Of a DNA stretch of 11,705 nucleotides, positions 1 to 8,147 are shown one piece after another. The DNA is from Methylococcaceae bacterium. Its GTDB lineage: Bacteria; Pseudomonadota; Gammaproteobacteria; Methylococcales; Methylomonadaceae. Location of the stretch: positions 1 to 11,705 of the forward strand of contig JABFST010000287.1 of assembly GCA_013140465.1 (NCBI GenBank). Reading direction: 5' to 3'. Numbering within the stretch: position 1 is the first letter of the stretch; each line of letters opens with the position of its first letter. The notes under the pieces were generated by a model, which saw only the letters and a program-made list of their open reading frames with translations, was not told the origin of the DNA and did not search any database. A program made the translations under genes and the position numbers.

Positions 1-1
1 A

Positions 2-892
2 CAAATCAGCAAAGGTGAAATTACTGGCTCGCTGAATGCCGGGGTGATGGATTTGGGCATCAACACCTTACCTGTGTTCAACAAAGATTCCGGCGACCGT
101 AACCGCACCTCACCGTTTGCGTTTACTGGCAACCGTTTTGAATTCCGCGCCGTCGGTTCAGGCCAATCTGTAGCTGGCCCCTTGGTCGCTATGAACTCAA
201 TGCTGGCGGATTCGTTAAACTGGATAGCTGATAGTTTGGAAGCCGAACTTAAGGCAGGTTTGTCACTGGATGCGGCTATCCTGAAAACCCTTAAAGAAGT
301 TATCGACAACCACGGCGCAGTGGTTTTTGGTGGCAATGGCTATTCTGCCGAATGGCATAAAATGGCGGTGGAAGAACGCGGCTTGGCTAATTTAAAAACC
401 GCCGCCGATGCTTTGCCTGTGTTGAAAGAAGCCTATATTGAAGAACTGTTCAGCAAACTGGGCGTATTGTCGCCTGTTGAGCTTGCCAGCCGTTTTGAAA
501 TTTATGCCGAGCAGTACATACTCGCCATTGAAGTAGAAGCCAAACTGGTGGTCAGCATGGCAAAAACTGGGATTTTTCCTGCCGTGGTGGCTTATTTGTC
601 GGAACTTTCTGGCACCATAAACAGTCTTAAAAACAACGGCATAACCCTCAGCAGCGACGCTGCGGGCCAGATCGCGGCCTTGTTGGACACGATGATGGCC
701 TTGGTTGCTAAGCTCAGTGCCGCGTTAAAACAGCACGACTTCGACTCACCCGAAGCCCACATGCAGTTTTGCGCCCAAACTTTGCGCCCGCTCATGGATG
801 AAATCCGTGGCTACGCCGACACCTTAGAAGGTGAAATCGCCGATGCGCAATGGCCGTTCCCGACTTACCAAGAAATGTTGTTTATCAAATAG
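2..892 (+). CDS. glnN: Glutamine synthetase type III, C-terminal part (5' end outside window)
   Basis: This gene makes glutamine from glutamate, ammonia and ATP. The reading frame is open from base 2 and ends at TAG 890-892, so the gene enters from the left. The 296 visible codons would be roughly the last 40% of a type III enzyme (family length about 700-730 residues). The GTG at base 44 is internal, because coding continues upstream of it. The diagnostic stretch is NKDSGDRNRTSPFAFTGN followed by RFEFRAVGS, which is the ATP/glutamate-binding region of the GSIII family. FGGNGYSAEWH and the AVEERGLANLKTAADALP segment are also typical of GSIII and absent from GSI. The C-terminal third is helical and rich in Ala and Leu, as expected for GSIII. 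No gene follows on the same strand, so this is probably the end of its transcript. Family assignment is secure. The symbol follows cyanobacterial usage. Confidence 0.93.
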   Translation, partial: QISKGEITGSLNAGVMDLGINTLPVFNKDSGDRNRTSPFAFTGNRFEFRAVGSGQSVAGPLVAMNSMLADSLNWIADSLEAELKAGLSLDAAILKTLKEVIDNHGAVVFGGNGYSAEWHKMAVEERGLANLKTAADALPVLKEAYIEELFSKLGVLSPVELASRFEIYAEQYILAIEVEAKLVVSMAKTGIFPAVVAYLSELSGTINSLKNNGITLSSDAAGQIAALLDTMMALVAKLSAALKQHDFDSPEAHMQFCAQTLRPLMDEIRGYADTLEGEIADAQWPFPTYQEMLFIK

Positions 893-926
893 CAGCTGGC
901 GCAATACCAGAAACCTGCCGTTGACA

Positions 927-950
927 GGCAAACCCTTCATACGGTTTGCC
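927..950 (+). terminator. Hairpin 35 bases after the glutamine synthetase stop, possible terminator
   Basis: GGCAAACC (927-934) and GGTTTGCC (943-950) form a perfect 8-bp stem with an 8-base loop. The position fits the 3' end of the glutamine synthetase transcript. No T-run follows on either strand, so it is not a textbook intrinsic terminator. It could instead be part of the larger structured stretch that continues to about 1041. Confidence 0.35.
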
Positions 951-962
951 ACTCTCTTATAC

Positions 963-1041
963 GGGACGCAAGTGCCCCTTCCTTAGAGCAAAACTCTCTG
1001 TCGTCAGCGCACCATTCCGGCTTTGCAGGAGTGGTGACGTT
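963..1041 (+). other. Hairpin-rich intergenic segment, unidentified
   Basis: Three further stems follow the one at 927-950. GGG 963-965 can pair with CCC 976-978. AGAG 985-988 pairs with CTCT 994-997 across a CAAAA loop. The strongest stem is 1010-1018 with 1028-1036, nine pairs including one G-U if read on the plus strand. It extends outward through 1006-1009 and 1038-1041 past a bulged A at 1037. On the minus strand the G-U becomes an A-C mismatch, which slightly favours a plus-strand RNA. An open minus-strand frame also covers the area (937-1170), but its Cys/Arg/Trp-rich translation resembles no family I know. I cannot name an RNA class. Confidence 0.3.
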
Positions 1042-1126
1042 CTGCCTTAACTCCCTCTTGCGTATTTTGCCTACAATTTGGCATTTACAACATCCTCCTC
1101 TGACAAGGATGGCTTTCTGCCAATGT

Positions 1127-1573
1127 TTACATAAAGAAAAATGACGCCAAATACAGCGAACCCAACACAATCGCGAACACTTTTGCCCTATCCAACCACG
1201 GCAAACCTTGCCAATAAAAACCCGTGTCTGCCTTCAAATAGCTCAATTGGTCTTGGCAATAGCCTGCCGAATCTTTTAAATAGGCACAGAGCTTATTAAG
1301 TTTTTGCCACAGATAAAAAGCAGGGTAAGCAAAAAGCGTTAATATTAGGTAAAAAACGATAATTTGGGTTGTGTGTAAATCGGTGTGGAAAAGGTGTTCT
1401 ACGAGGTGGTCGAGTGTTGACTCCAACCACTCGAACAAAATAAAGACCAATTCAAAGAGTAAATGGAAAATTTCCATGATAAAACCGAATACGACATCCG
1501 GGACGGTGACGATGATGGTAAGACCGATCAACACCAAGCTATAGGTAATCTTTTGGGTTGTACTTAAGCTCAT
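1127..1573 (-). CDS. Small membrane protein of unknown function
   Basis: This encodes a 148-residue protein that I do not recognise. Hydrophobic segments lie at about residues 11-33, 35-50, 69-89 and 131-148, so three or four membrane passes are likely. The last segment runs to the very C-terminus (SFFFM). Between the second and third segments is a short His/Glu/Asp-containing stretch (about 48-67, with H56, H60, H63 and H67). The 90-130 loop is soluble and carries C96, C106 and several aromatic residues. The ATG at 1573 is preceded by AGGA with about 7 bases of spacing, which supports this start. The gene is alone on its strand: purL ends 278 bases upstream, and the convergent glutamine synthetase gene ends 234 bases beyond its stop. 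The membrane-like composition and the ribosome-binding site argue that it is real. Confidence 0.75.
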   Translation of the reverse strand: MSLSTTQKITYSLVLIGLTIIVTVPDVVFGFIMEIFHLLFELVFILFEWLESTLDHLVEHLFHTDLHTTQIIVFYLILTLFAYPAFYLWQKLNKLCAYLKDSAGYCQDQLSYLKADTGFYWQGLPWLDRAKVFAIVLGSLYLASFFFM

Positions 1574-1724
1574 TTGTTTTCCTGCTAGGGCTATGAAGGG
1601 AACAATTTTTTAGGTGTATTGTGGTCTGGATGGGGGTCTATGGGCTGACCTTATTATTGTTTGCGTTGTGTATTAAGCCTTGTACACGCGTGTGCTGGAG
1701 ATGGCTTAAAGCTTTGCATTTAAG

Positions 1725-1765
1725 GCGTGCGGGCATACACGCTAGATGTGTAGCCTATCGCACGC
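1725..1765. repeat. Long imperfect inverted repeat in the spacer downstream of purL
   Basis: Three nested stems line up. GCGTGCG 1725-1731 pairs with CGCACGC 1759-1765. GGC 1732-1734 pairs with GCC 1753-1755. TACAC 1736-1740 pairs with GTGTA 1748-1752 around a 7-base loop. Only a one-base bulge and a three-base bulge interrupt the 15 pairs. A perfect 10-bp palindrome, ACACGCGTGT, lies just before it at 1684-1693. There is no T-run. It could be a REP-type dispersed repeat or an RNA 3' structure. The rest of 1574-1851 shows no gene. Confidence 0.45.
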
Positions 1766-1784
1766 AGTAATGGGATAGTATTTG

Positions 1785-1843
1785 TGGTCGGGCAGTAACC
1801 CGACCAGCGTAATGCCCAACTGGCGGGGTGGGCAAAGCCACCC
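1785..1843 (-). terminator. Two hairpins just after the purL stop, probable transcript end
   Basis: In the direction of purL, the first stem lies 9 bases past the stop codon: GGGTGG (1843-1838) with CCACCC (1831-1826), loop of 6. The second is a perfect 8-bp stem, TGGTCGGG (1806-1799) with CCCGACCA (1792-1785), loop of 6. Neither is followed by a T-run. They may protect or end the purL mRNA, or be dispersed hairpins. Termination is inferred from position only. Confidence 0.4.
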
Positions 1844-1851
1844 TAAGTGCA

Positions 1852-4800
1852 TTATTTTTTTGCCGCCGTTTGCGTCCACACTTTGGCGTTCCTAAACATC
1901 CGCATCCACGCGCCGTATTCGCCCCAGTTGTCTGGATGCCACGAGTTTTGCAAGGTTCTAAAGCAACGTTCGGGGTGTGGCATCATTATAGTAAAACGCC
2001 CGTCGCGGGTGGTCAAGCCCGTAACGCCTAAAGGTGAGCCGTTAGGGTTGGCCGGAAACGCCGTAGTTTTGGCGCCATAGTTGTCAACATAACACAAGGC
2101 GATGGCTTGGGCATCTATTGCCGCTTGCAGGTCGTCAAATTCGGCACGGCCTTCGCCATGCGCAACCGCGACAGGCATGGTTGAACCTGCCATACCCGCC
2201 AGCAAAATGGACGGCGAAGGCTGTACTTCTACCATAGCGACTCGGGCTTCAAACTGTTCGGAATGGTTGCGCAGAAACCGGGGCCAATGCTCCGCACCCG
2301 GGATAATGTCTTTTAAGCCGGACAGCATTTGGCAGCCATTACAAACGCCTAAACCAAAAGTGTCGGAGCGGGCAAAGAAAGCGGCAAATTCGCTGCGGGC
2401 ATGAGCATTGAAGAGTATCGATTTGGCCCAGCCGCCGCCAGCACCCAACACGTCCCCATAAGAGAACCCGCCACAAGCGACCAAGCCAGTAAAGTCTTGC
2501 AAGCTGACCCGTCCGTGGATAATGTCCGAGACATGCACGTCGATGCTGGTAAAACCTGCACGGTCAAACGCCGCCGCCATTTCCACATGCCCGTTTACGC
2601 CTTGTTCGCGCAAAATGGCGACTTTGGGGCGTACGTCGGCGTAAGGCGCGCTGATGTCTTCATCGATGTTAAAGCTTAAACTGGCGTGCAAGCCGGGGTC
2701 TTGGTCATCTTGGATGCGGTCAAATTGTTGTTGGGCGCAGTCTGGGTTATCACGCAAGGCTTGCATCCGATAGCTGACTTCTGACCACACGCTTTGCAAG
2801 TCGGCGCGGCTGGCGCTATAAAGCACTTGCTCGCCCTGCACAATGTCCAACTGTTGCGCGTGTTGTAGCGTGCCGATGGGATAAGCACTTAAGCCGGATT
2901 GCGCCAATAAGGCGACGATGTCGGCACGGTCGGCAGGGCGGATTTGCACCACGCCGCCTAATTCTTCATTAAATAACGCGGCGAGGCTATCGCTGCCCAA
3001 GGCATCAAGATTTAGTTTGATGCCAATACGGCTGGCGAACAGCATTTCCGCAACTGTTGCCAACAAGCCACCGTCGGAACGGTCATGGTAGCTGAGCAAC
3101 TTGCCTTGTTGGTTGAGGGTTTGGATGGCGTTGAAATAGGCTGATAACAGCTGGGCATCATCGACATCAGGGCAATCATTGCCCAGTTGTTGATAGACTT
3201 GCGCCAACACCGAGCCACCCAAGCGGTTTTTACCTGCGCCCAAGTCGATAAGCCATAATTCGCTGTCGCTGACGTTTTGCAGTTGCGGGGTAAGCGTGGT
3301 GCTAATGTCCAACACCGGGGCAAAAGCGGTGATAATTAAGGACAAGGGCGCGGTCATGGTTTTTTGGCCGGACTCATCTTGCCACAAGGTTTTCATCGAC
3401 AGCGAATCTTTGCCGACAGGGATGGCAATGCCTAACGCCGGGCAAAGCTCTAAGCCCACGGCTTTGACGGTGTCGAACAAAGCCGCGTCTTCACCCGGAA
3501 AACCTGCCGCCGCCATCCAGTTGGCCGAAATTTTGATATGGCTTAAGGATTCAATACGCGCCGCCGCGAGGTTGGTTAAGGCTTCGCCTATCGCCATGCG
3601 GCCTGAGGCAGGGGCATCAATGACCGCAATCGGAGCGCGTTCGCCCATCGCCATCGCTTCGCCAGTCAGGGCATAAAAACCCGACGCGGTGACGGCAACG
3701 TCGGCGACAGGCACTTGCCAAGGGCCGACCATTTGGTCGCGGGCCACCAAGCCAGTAACCGAGCGGTCGCCGATGTGGATCAGAAAGCTTTTGTCAGCCA
3801 CTGCCGGAAAAGCCAAAACCCGTTTGACCGCTTCAGGCAAGCTAACATCGCTTAGGTTTAAGGGCTGGGTTTTGGGGCTGACATGTGCCACTTGGCGGTG
3901 CATTTTAGGGGGTTTGCCAAACAAGATGGACATCGGGATGTCTACGGGTTTGTCGCCCAATAAGCCGTCGTTTAGCAATAAATGTTCGTCTTCGGTGGCC
4001 TCGCCAATCACGGCAAACAAGCAGCGTTCGCGTTCACAAAAAGCCGTGAATAAGGCCAAGGCATCAGGCTTGATGGCAACCACATAACGTTCTTGGGCTT
4101 CGTTGCACCAAATTTGCATAGGCGACATGCCGGGGTCGGCATTGTGGACTTTGCGCAATTCAAAACGTCCGCCACGCCCGCAATCGTGGATGATTTCAGG
4201 GACGGCATTAGACAAGCCACCCGCGCCGATGTCGTGGATAGAGATGATCGGGGTGGCATCGCCCAAGGAGTTGCAATGGTTGATGACTTCTTGGCAACGG
4301 CGTTCCATTTCGGGGTTTTCGCGTTGTACCGAGGCAAAATCCAAGTCTTCCGAACCCGCGCCTGAAGCTTGCGATGAGGCCGCACCACCGCCCAAGCCGA
4401 TTAGCATGGCGGGGCCGCCCAAGATGATAATCAACGAACCCGCAGGGATGGGGTGTTTGTCGATTAACATGGGGCGGATATTGCCCATGCCGCCCGCGAT
4501 CATAATGGGCTTGTGGTAGCCTTTCAGGGCATTGGGGTCGTCGCCTGGAGCGATTTGTTCAAAGCTGCGGAAATAACCTGCGAGGTTGGGTCGGCCAAAT
4601 TCGTTATTAAACGCAGCACCGCCTAACGGGCCTTCCAGCATAATCGCCAAGGCCGAGGCGATACGCGCGGGTTTGCCGTGGTCTTGTTCCCAAGGCTGGA
4701 GATAACCCGGAATTTTTAAGTGCGACACGGAAAAGCCCGTCAAGCCCGCTTTGGTTGCCGAGCCGCGCCCGGTTGCGCCTTCGTCACGAATCTCACCGCC

Positions 4801-5733
4801 GGATCCGGTTGCCGCGCCTGGAAATGGGGAAATCGCGGTGGGGTGGTTGTGGGTTTCCACTTTCATCAATAAATGCGCGTATTCTTCGACATAGCCATAT
4901 TCGTGGCTGTGGGCATCGCGGATAAAAACCTGGGCGTGTGCGCCTATTGCAACCGAGGCGTTGTCGCTGTATGCCGAAAGAATACCGGACGGGCTTTGTT
5001 CGGCGGTGTTGCGGATCATGCCGAATAAAGTATGGGCTTGGGCGACACCGTCGATAGTCCAATTAGCATTAAAAATTTTGTGGCGGCAATGTTCGGAATT
5101 GGCTTGGGCGAACATCATCAGTTCCACGTCGGTGGGATTACGGCCCAGTTGCTGGAAACTGGCGGTTAAATAATCGATTTCATCATCCGACAAAGCCATG
5201 CCCAGCTCGGCATTGGCATGGACTAAGGCAGCACGGCCTAAGCCGATAACGTCTATGCGCTGTAAAGGTTTGGGTTGGTGATCGGCGAACAAATCGGGTT
5301 CTTGCCCGTCAAACAGCACCGATTGGGTCATGCGGTCATGCAAAACAGCGGCAAGCTGGGTTTTGCTGTCGAGCGACAACGCCTGGCTGGCACTCAGGGT
5401 GTATTCAATGCCGCGCTCTAGGCGCTTGATAGCCGTTAGCCCGCAGCGTTGGGCAATTTCGGTGGCTTTGCTGGACCACGGCGAAATAGTCCCCGCGCGC
5501 GGGATAACCAGTAGTTTGTCGCCCGCTGTTTCGGTAGTGATGGCAGTCCCACTATAGGCCAGCAGTTGGTTTAAGGTGTCGGTTTGGTCGGTGTTGAGGG
5601 CGGTTTCGGCATCGACAAAATGGATGAATCGGGCGCTAACAGCAGTGATAGTCGGCTCTATGGCGCACAATTGGGCGCGTAATTTGTTGATACGAAAATC
5701 GGATAATGCCGTAGGGCCAGGGATTTTTAACAT
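1852..5733 (-). CDS. purL: Phosphoribosylformylglycinamidine synthase (FGAM synthase), single-chain form
   Basis: This enzyme catalyses the fourth step of purine synthesis: FGAR + glutamine + ATP gives FGAM. The 1,293 residues match the large proteobacterial form, which fuses the PurS-like, PurL and PurQ functions (E. coli about 1,295). The N-terminus ([12 protein letters not shown]) aligns with E. coli PurL, which supports this ATG although no clear Shine-Dalgarno lies upstream. Order visible: PurS-like domain (about 1-150), then AIR-synthase-like halves with NSEHCRHK at 212-219 and the ATP/substrate loop ([17 protein letters not shown], then [15 protein letters not shown]) at 291-324. The glutaminase domain begins near 1036, with nucleophile C1131 in GVCNGCQ and the partners H1253 and E1255 in MPHPER. 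All glutaminase triad residues are present. It is transcribed alone, with a spacer of 474 bases from bamC upstream. Confidence 0.98.
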   Translation of the reverse strand: MLKIPGPTALSDFRINKLRAQLCAIEPTITAVSARFIHFVDAETALNTDQTDTLNQLLAYSGTAITTETAGDKLLVIPRAGTISPWSSKATEIAQRCGLTAIKRLERGIEYTLSASQALSLDSKTQLAAVLHDRMTQSVLFDGQEPDLFADHQPKPLQRIDVIGLGRAALVHANAELGMALSDDEIDYLTASFQQLGRNPTDVELMMFAQANSEHCRHKIFNANWTIDGVAQAHTLFGMIRNTAEQSPSGILSAYSDNASVAIGAHAQVFIRDAHSHEYGYVEEYAHLLMKVETHNHPTAISPFPGAATGSGGEIRDEGATGRGSATKAGLTGFSVSHLKIPGYLQPWEQDHGKPARIASALAIMLEGPLGGAAFNNEFGRPNLAGYFRSFEQIAPGDDPNALKGYHKPIMIAGGMGNIRPMLIDKHPIPAGSLIIILGGPAMLIGLGGGAASSQASGAGSEDLDFASVQRENPEMERRCQEVINHCNSLGDATPIISIHDIGAGGLSNAVPEIIHDCGRGGRFELRKVHNADPGMSPMQIWCNEAQERYVVAIKPDALALFTAFCERERCLFAVIGEATEDEHLLLNDGLLGDKPVDIPMSILFGKPPKMHRQVAHVSPKTQPLNLSDVSLPEAVKRVLAFPAVADKSFLIHIGDRSVTGLVARDQMVGPWQVPVADVAVTASGFYALTGEAMAMGERAPIAVIDAPASGRMAIGEALTNLAAARIESLSHIKISANWMAAAGFPGEDAALFDTVKAVGLELCPALGIAIPVGKDSLSMKTLWQDESGQKTMTAPLSLIITAFAPVLDISTTLTPQLQNVSDSELWLIDLGAGKNRLGGSVLAQVYQQLGNDCPDVDDAQLLSAYFNAIQTLNQQGKLLSYHDRSDGGLLATVAEMLFASRIGIKLNLDALGSDSLAALFNEELGGVVQIRPADRADIVALLAQSGLSAYPIGTLQHAQQLDIVQGEQVLYSASRADLQSVWSEVSYRMQALRDNPDCAQQQFDRIQDDQDPGLHASLSFNIDEDISAPYADVRPKVAILREQGVNGHVEMAAAFDRAGFTSIDVHVSDIIHGRVSLQDFTGLVACGGFSYGDVLGAGGGWAKSILFNAHARSEFAAFFARSDTFGLGVCNGCQMLSGLKDIIPGAEHWPRFLRNHSEQFEARVAMVEVQPSPSILLAGMAGSTMPVAVAHGEGRAEFDDLQAAIDAQAIALCYVDNYGAKTTAFPANPNGSPLGVTGLTTRDGRFTIMMPHPERCFRTLQNSWHPDNWGEYGAWMRMFRNAKVWTQTAAKK

Positions 5734-5896
5734 AGTCGCTAAGTAGTAGGGTAATTTAAATGAATAAGGGTATTGCTATTAAGCTGTGATGACGAAATTA
5801 ATGGCCTTTATGTTTGCAGGGAATTATTCGACAACGGTTTTGGCCTTAGCTGCGTGTCAGTAGGAGGGAACTCATGGGCATCGGATGAAGACGACT

Positions 5897-6044
5897 GCCG
5901 ATTCGTAAACATTCAGTCCCCCTCCTTAATAAGGAGGGGTTAGGGGAGGTTTTATTGAATAACCCCCCTCAGCCCCTCACAAGCTCTCCCCCCTTTTTCA
6001 AGGGGGGAGAGCTTGTGAGGGGGCCTGAATAAGTACGCCGATTC
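5897..6044. mobile_element. MITE-like palindromic element, long copy, with 8-bp target duplication
   Basis: The element proper is 5905-6036 (132 bp). Its ends read GTAAACATTCAG on the left and, on the complementary strand, GTACTTATTCAG on the right; 9 of 12 bases agree. The 8-mer GCCGATTC directly abuts both ends (5897-5904 and 6037-6044), as expected of a target duplication. Bases 5905-5949 match 44 of 45 bases, and 6021-6036 match 16 of 16, of the reverse complement of the element at 8156-8216. The 71 bases between them are absent from that copy. It has no coding capacity, so movement would need a transposase supplied in trans. The interior also contains a 9-bp hairpin, 5919-5927 with 5931-5939. 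Confidence 0.8.
5973..6022. repeat. Perfect 23-bp stem, 4-base loop hairpin inside the long element copy
   Basis: Bases 5973-5995 are perfectly complementary to 6000-6022, with loop TTTC at 5996-5999. Arm key words are CCCCTCACAAGC and CTCTCCCCCC. It is G/C-rich and lies almost wholly within the 71-base segment that distinguishes this copy from the 61-bp copy. A transcript from bamC reading into it would form a very stable hairpin, but no T-run follows on the minus strand, so terminator function is uncertain. Confidence 0.85.
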
Positions 6045-6207
6045 TTTATATAGTAGTCAACTGAGTTAGCATTTAAGTTAAGGCATACGGCTGGCACTTA
6101 AGCGTTGATATAAACCACACAGTCACCCCGTTATTCCTGCTTGTTCCTTGGGTGCTTGCTAACGCGCAAAGTATTTGGCTAGTTAGCACGTTGCCAACAA
6201 CTTAGGC

Positions 6208-6930
6208 TTATTGATTTTTCGCCAAGTCGGCCTTAATCGTAGCTTCCAATAAGTTTAACAGCTTGATGCTGCTTTCATCCGCCGTTAACTGCTGGTCTTC
6301 ATCCAACACGACAATATCTGTTTTTTGCGGCTGTTGTTCTTCGAGTTTCAGCCGATAAGTTTGATCGTTGCCTTGCAAGCCTTTAACCATAAACACCAAC
6401 TCATCCCAGTAAGAATCATCGGCAACCACTTGTTCATCGGGGTCGTAATGGACTGTAAACAGCCTTGCAGTTTGGTCGCGTTCGGTAACTTCTATGGATT
6501 TTCGGGTAAGTGCCTTGCCGACTATACGCCACGCTTTGACAAACGGCACATTAATGCGCAAACGGTTTTCACCATCAGCAAATTGAACGCGCTCGACACT
6601 GATTGCCGAGTTGGGAATGTCCGACCCGCTTTCCGCCGGAGCAGGAGGAAGGCGTGTATCTAACGCTTGTTCCACAGGTTCTGCTGCGGCATCAGCTGTT
6701 ATCGGGGGAGCAACGTCGGCAACAGCTGCGCTGGGTTCCACCGTTGCCACCGACGGCAATTGGGGCGTAGCCGCTCTTTTTAAGTCTTCCGGCAAAATCA
6801 GCGGGGCAATTTCTGTCGTGTATTGATAGTCTTTTTCCTTATCAGGAAACAGGCTTTGAATATAGCTACAAGCGGTTAAATTGCTTAACGCCAAGCTCGT
6901 CAATAGTATCAGGCCAAAACGTGTTTTCAT
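6208..6930 (-). CDS. bamC: Outer-membrane protein assembly factor BamC (NlpB/DapX lipoprotein)
   Basis: BamC is a lipoprotein subunit of the Bam complex that inserts beta-barrel proteins in the outer membrane. The 240 residues begin with a lipoprotein signal peptide (KTRFGLILLTSLALSNL) and lipobox L18-T19-A20-C21. Serine at +2 fits outer-membrane sorting. Next comes the extended FPDKEKDYQYTTEIAPLILPEDL stretch, which in this family contacts BamD. A low-complexity Ala/Pro linker (about 55-105) follows, then a single NlpB/DapX domain (about 110-240, from ERVQFADGENRLRINVPF to the C-terminal helix). The protein is shorter than E. coli BamC (about 344), which has two such domains. Its ATG overlaps the dapA TGA as ATGA (6927-6930), and no good Shine-Dalgarno is seen, so translation is probably coupled to dapA. 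The same order occurs in E. coli, where the gene was also called dapX. Confidence 0.92.
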   Translation of the reverse strand: MKTRFGLILLTSLALSNLTACSYIQSLFPDKEKDYQYTTEIAPLILPEDLKRAATPQLPSVATVEPSAAVADVAPPITADAAAEPVEQALDTRLPPAPAESGSDIPNSAISVERVQFADGENRLRINVPFVKAWRIVGKALTRKSIEVTERDQTARLFTVHYDPDEQVVADDSYWDELVFMVKGLQGNDQTYRLKLEEQQPQKTDIVVLDEDQQLTADESSIKLLNLLEATIKADLAKNQ

Positions 6931-7805
6931 TGGATCACATTAGCCTGACGCAAGGCATCTTCTACGCTGGCGACACAATCGTCAGTCAGCCAAGTTAAAG
7001 GTAAACGGATACCTGTATCCATCAAGCCCATACGCGCCACCGCCCATTTGACGGGGATGGGGTTGGATTGGATGAACAGCTGTTTGTGCAAAGCCGCCAA
7101 GTGTTGGTCGATAGCCTGCGCGGTTGCGTTGTCGCCGGCGATGGCGGCGGTAATCATGTCATGCACTTTGCGCGGTGCAACATTGCCTGTGACGGTGATG
7201 CTGCCGTTACCGCCCAACAAACAAAATTCGCGGCTAGTGGCATCGTCGCCCGTGTAAATGGCAAAATCGTCGCCCACTAAGTCACGGATTTTTTTTACGC
7301 GGGACAAGTCGCCCGTGGCTTCTTTGACACCCACAATATTGGGGATGGCAGCCAATTGCCCTACGGTTTCAGGCAACATGTCGCAGCCTGTGCGGCCAGG
7401 GACGTTGTATAGAATTTGCGGAATGTCAACGGCTTCGGCAATGGCTTTGTGATGCAGGAACAAACCTTGTTGGGTGGGTTTATTGTAATAAGGTGTAACA
7501 ATCAAACAGGCATCAGCCCCCAATTGCTTGGCTTTTTGGGTCAGGTTGATGGCTTCGGTGGTGGAATTGGCCCCTGTGCCTGCTATGACGGGAATCCTGC
7601 CCGCCGCATAGCCAATAACGGCCTTGATAACGGCGCAGTGTTCCGCCTCGTCCAGGGTGGCGGATTCGCCTGTGGTGCCTACGGCAACCAAAGCATCAGT
7701 GCCTTGATCTATATGAAATTCAACCAAGGCTTTTAGTTGGTCAAAATGCACGGCACCGTTTTGAAACATGGGGGTTACTAAGGCTACGATACTACCTTGA
7801 ATCAT
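6927..7805 (-). CDS. dapA: 4-hydroxy-tetrahydrodipicolinate synthase
   Basis: DapA condenses pyruvate with aspartate semialdehyde, the first committed step to diaminopimelate and lysine. I chose the ATG at 7805 over a TTG at 7817. GAGAGA lies 5 bases upstream, the protein becomes 292 residues like the E. coli enzyme, and catalytic positions then fall exactly on E. coli numbering: T44-T45 in GTTGES, Y133 in YNVPGRT, R138, and Schiff-base lysine K161 in GVKEATGD. The (beta/alpha)8 barrel is complete, and the TPYYNKP motif is at 104-110. The TGA stop overlaps the bamC start, forming a two-gene operon. An extended -10 lies upstream at 7848-7856. Confidence 0.97.
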   Translation of the reverse strand: MIQGSIVALVTPMFQNGAVHFDQLKALVEFHIDQGTDALVAVGTTGESATLDEAEHCAVIKAVIGYAAGRIPVIAGTGANSTTEAINLTQKAKQLGADACLIVTPYYNKPTQQGLFLHHKAIAEAVDIPQILYNVPGRTGCDMLPETVGQLAAIPNIVGVKEATGDLSRVKKIRDLVGDDFAIYTGDDATSREFCLLGGNGSITVTGNVAPRKVHDMITAAIAGDNATAQAIDQHLAALHKQLFIQSNPIPVKWAVARMGLMDTGIRLPLTWLTDDCVASVEDALRQANVIQ

Positions 7806-7847
7806 GAAGTCTCTCAATCAGAATTACGACGGTTACAATTGGCAGCT

Positions 7848-7856
7848 ATTATAGCA
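7848..7856 (-). promoter_or_regulatory. Putative extended -10 promoter of dapA-bamC
   Basis: Read on the minus strand, the sequence is TGCTATAAT, a consensus TATAAT with the TGn extension. No good -35 sits 16-18 bases upstream, as is usual for extended -10 promoters. Transcription would start near 7841, giving a leader of about 36 bases before the dapA ATG. Confidence 0.5.
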
Positions 7857-8081
7857 ACACAACACCTATAAAATAGCCAAACGCCTAAATTTTTAAGTTG
7901 CCCAGAAAAATCACCGTGCAACCCAAACTTTGTTTGCGCCGTGCTGCCGCTAAGATTTGCAGCCTATAGTCCTGTTGGAAAAAAAACACCTCCAACAACC
8001 ACATTGGCAAGGGGATTATATGATCTACAACACATAGACCCGTAAATATTATAAAGTATAGGGAACGCAGGAAGTAAAGCG

Positions 8082-8134
8082 ACATTAAATCCCCCTCACC
8101 CTATCCTCTCCCTGAGGGAGAGGGAGTTTAATGT
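8082..8134. repeat. Palindromic repeat with 8-bp ends and an internal hairpin
   Basis: ACATTAAA (8082-8089) and TTTAATGT (8127-8134) are perfect inverted ends. Inside, CCTCTCCC (8105-8112) pairs with GGGAGAGG (8116-8123) around TGA. The CCCCTCAC and CTCTCCC words recur in the hairpin at 5973-6022, suggesting the same kind of dispersed repeat. No flanking duplication is visible, and no T-run follows. Confidence 0.6.
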
Positions 8135-8147
8135 AGATTTATCAGCT

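Larger units (their letters stand above)
5734..6207. other. Spacer between bamC and purL
   Basis: These 474 bases hold no convincing gene. Bases 5905-6036 are the palindromic repeat described separately, flanked by its 8-bp duplication. Bases 5734-5896 should contain the purL promoter, but I cannot choose a -35/-10 pair. Bases 6045-6207 contain TGCTAAC (6157-6163) and GTTAGCA (6182-6188), a 7-bp inverted repeat after the bamC stop with an 18-base loop and no T-run, so it is at best a weak end for the dapA-bamC transcript. Confidence 0.6.

Noticed and set aside
937..1170. 77-codon minus-strand frame in the hairpin-rich spacer
   Set aside because: It overlaps the end of the membrane protein gene, has a Cys/Arg/Trp-rich composition with no family resemblance, and lies over multiple inverted repeats. 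It is more likely non-coding.
5789..5863. 24-codon plus-strand frame ending in LALAACQ, lipoprotein-signal-like
   Set aside because: No Shine-Dalgarno precedes it and it stops right after the lipobox-like residues. It is in the purL upstream region and most likely chance.
5862..5885. Strong AGGAGGG followed by ATG
   Set aside because: The frame is only four codons (MGIG), and joining across the element insertion gives no longer gene either.
7806..7817. TTG at 7815-7817 as the dapA start
   Set aside because: The ATG at 7805 has a better-spaced GAGAGA and restores E. coli numbering of the catalytic residues (T44, T45, Y133, K161).
7885..8085. 66-codon minus-strand frame between dapA and the H-NS-like gene
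   Set aside because: Its start codon and apparent GAGGGGG ribosome-binding site are both part of the palindrome at 8082-8134, and the protein resembles nothing known.
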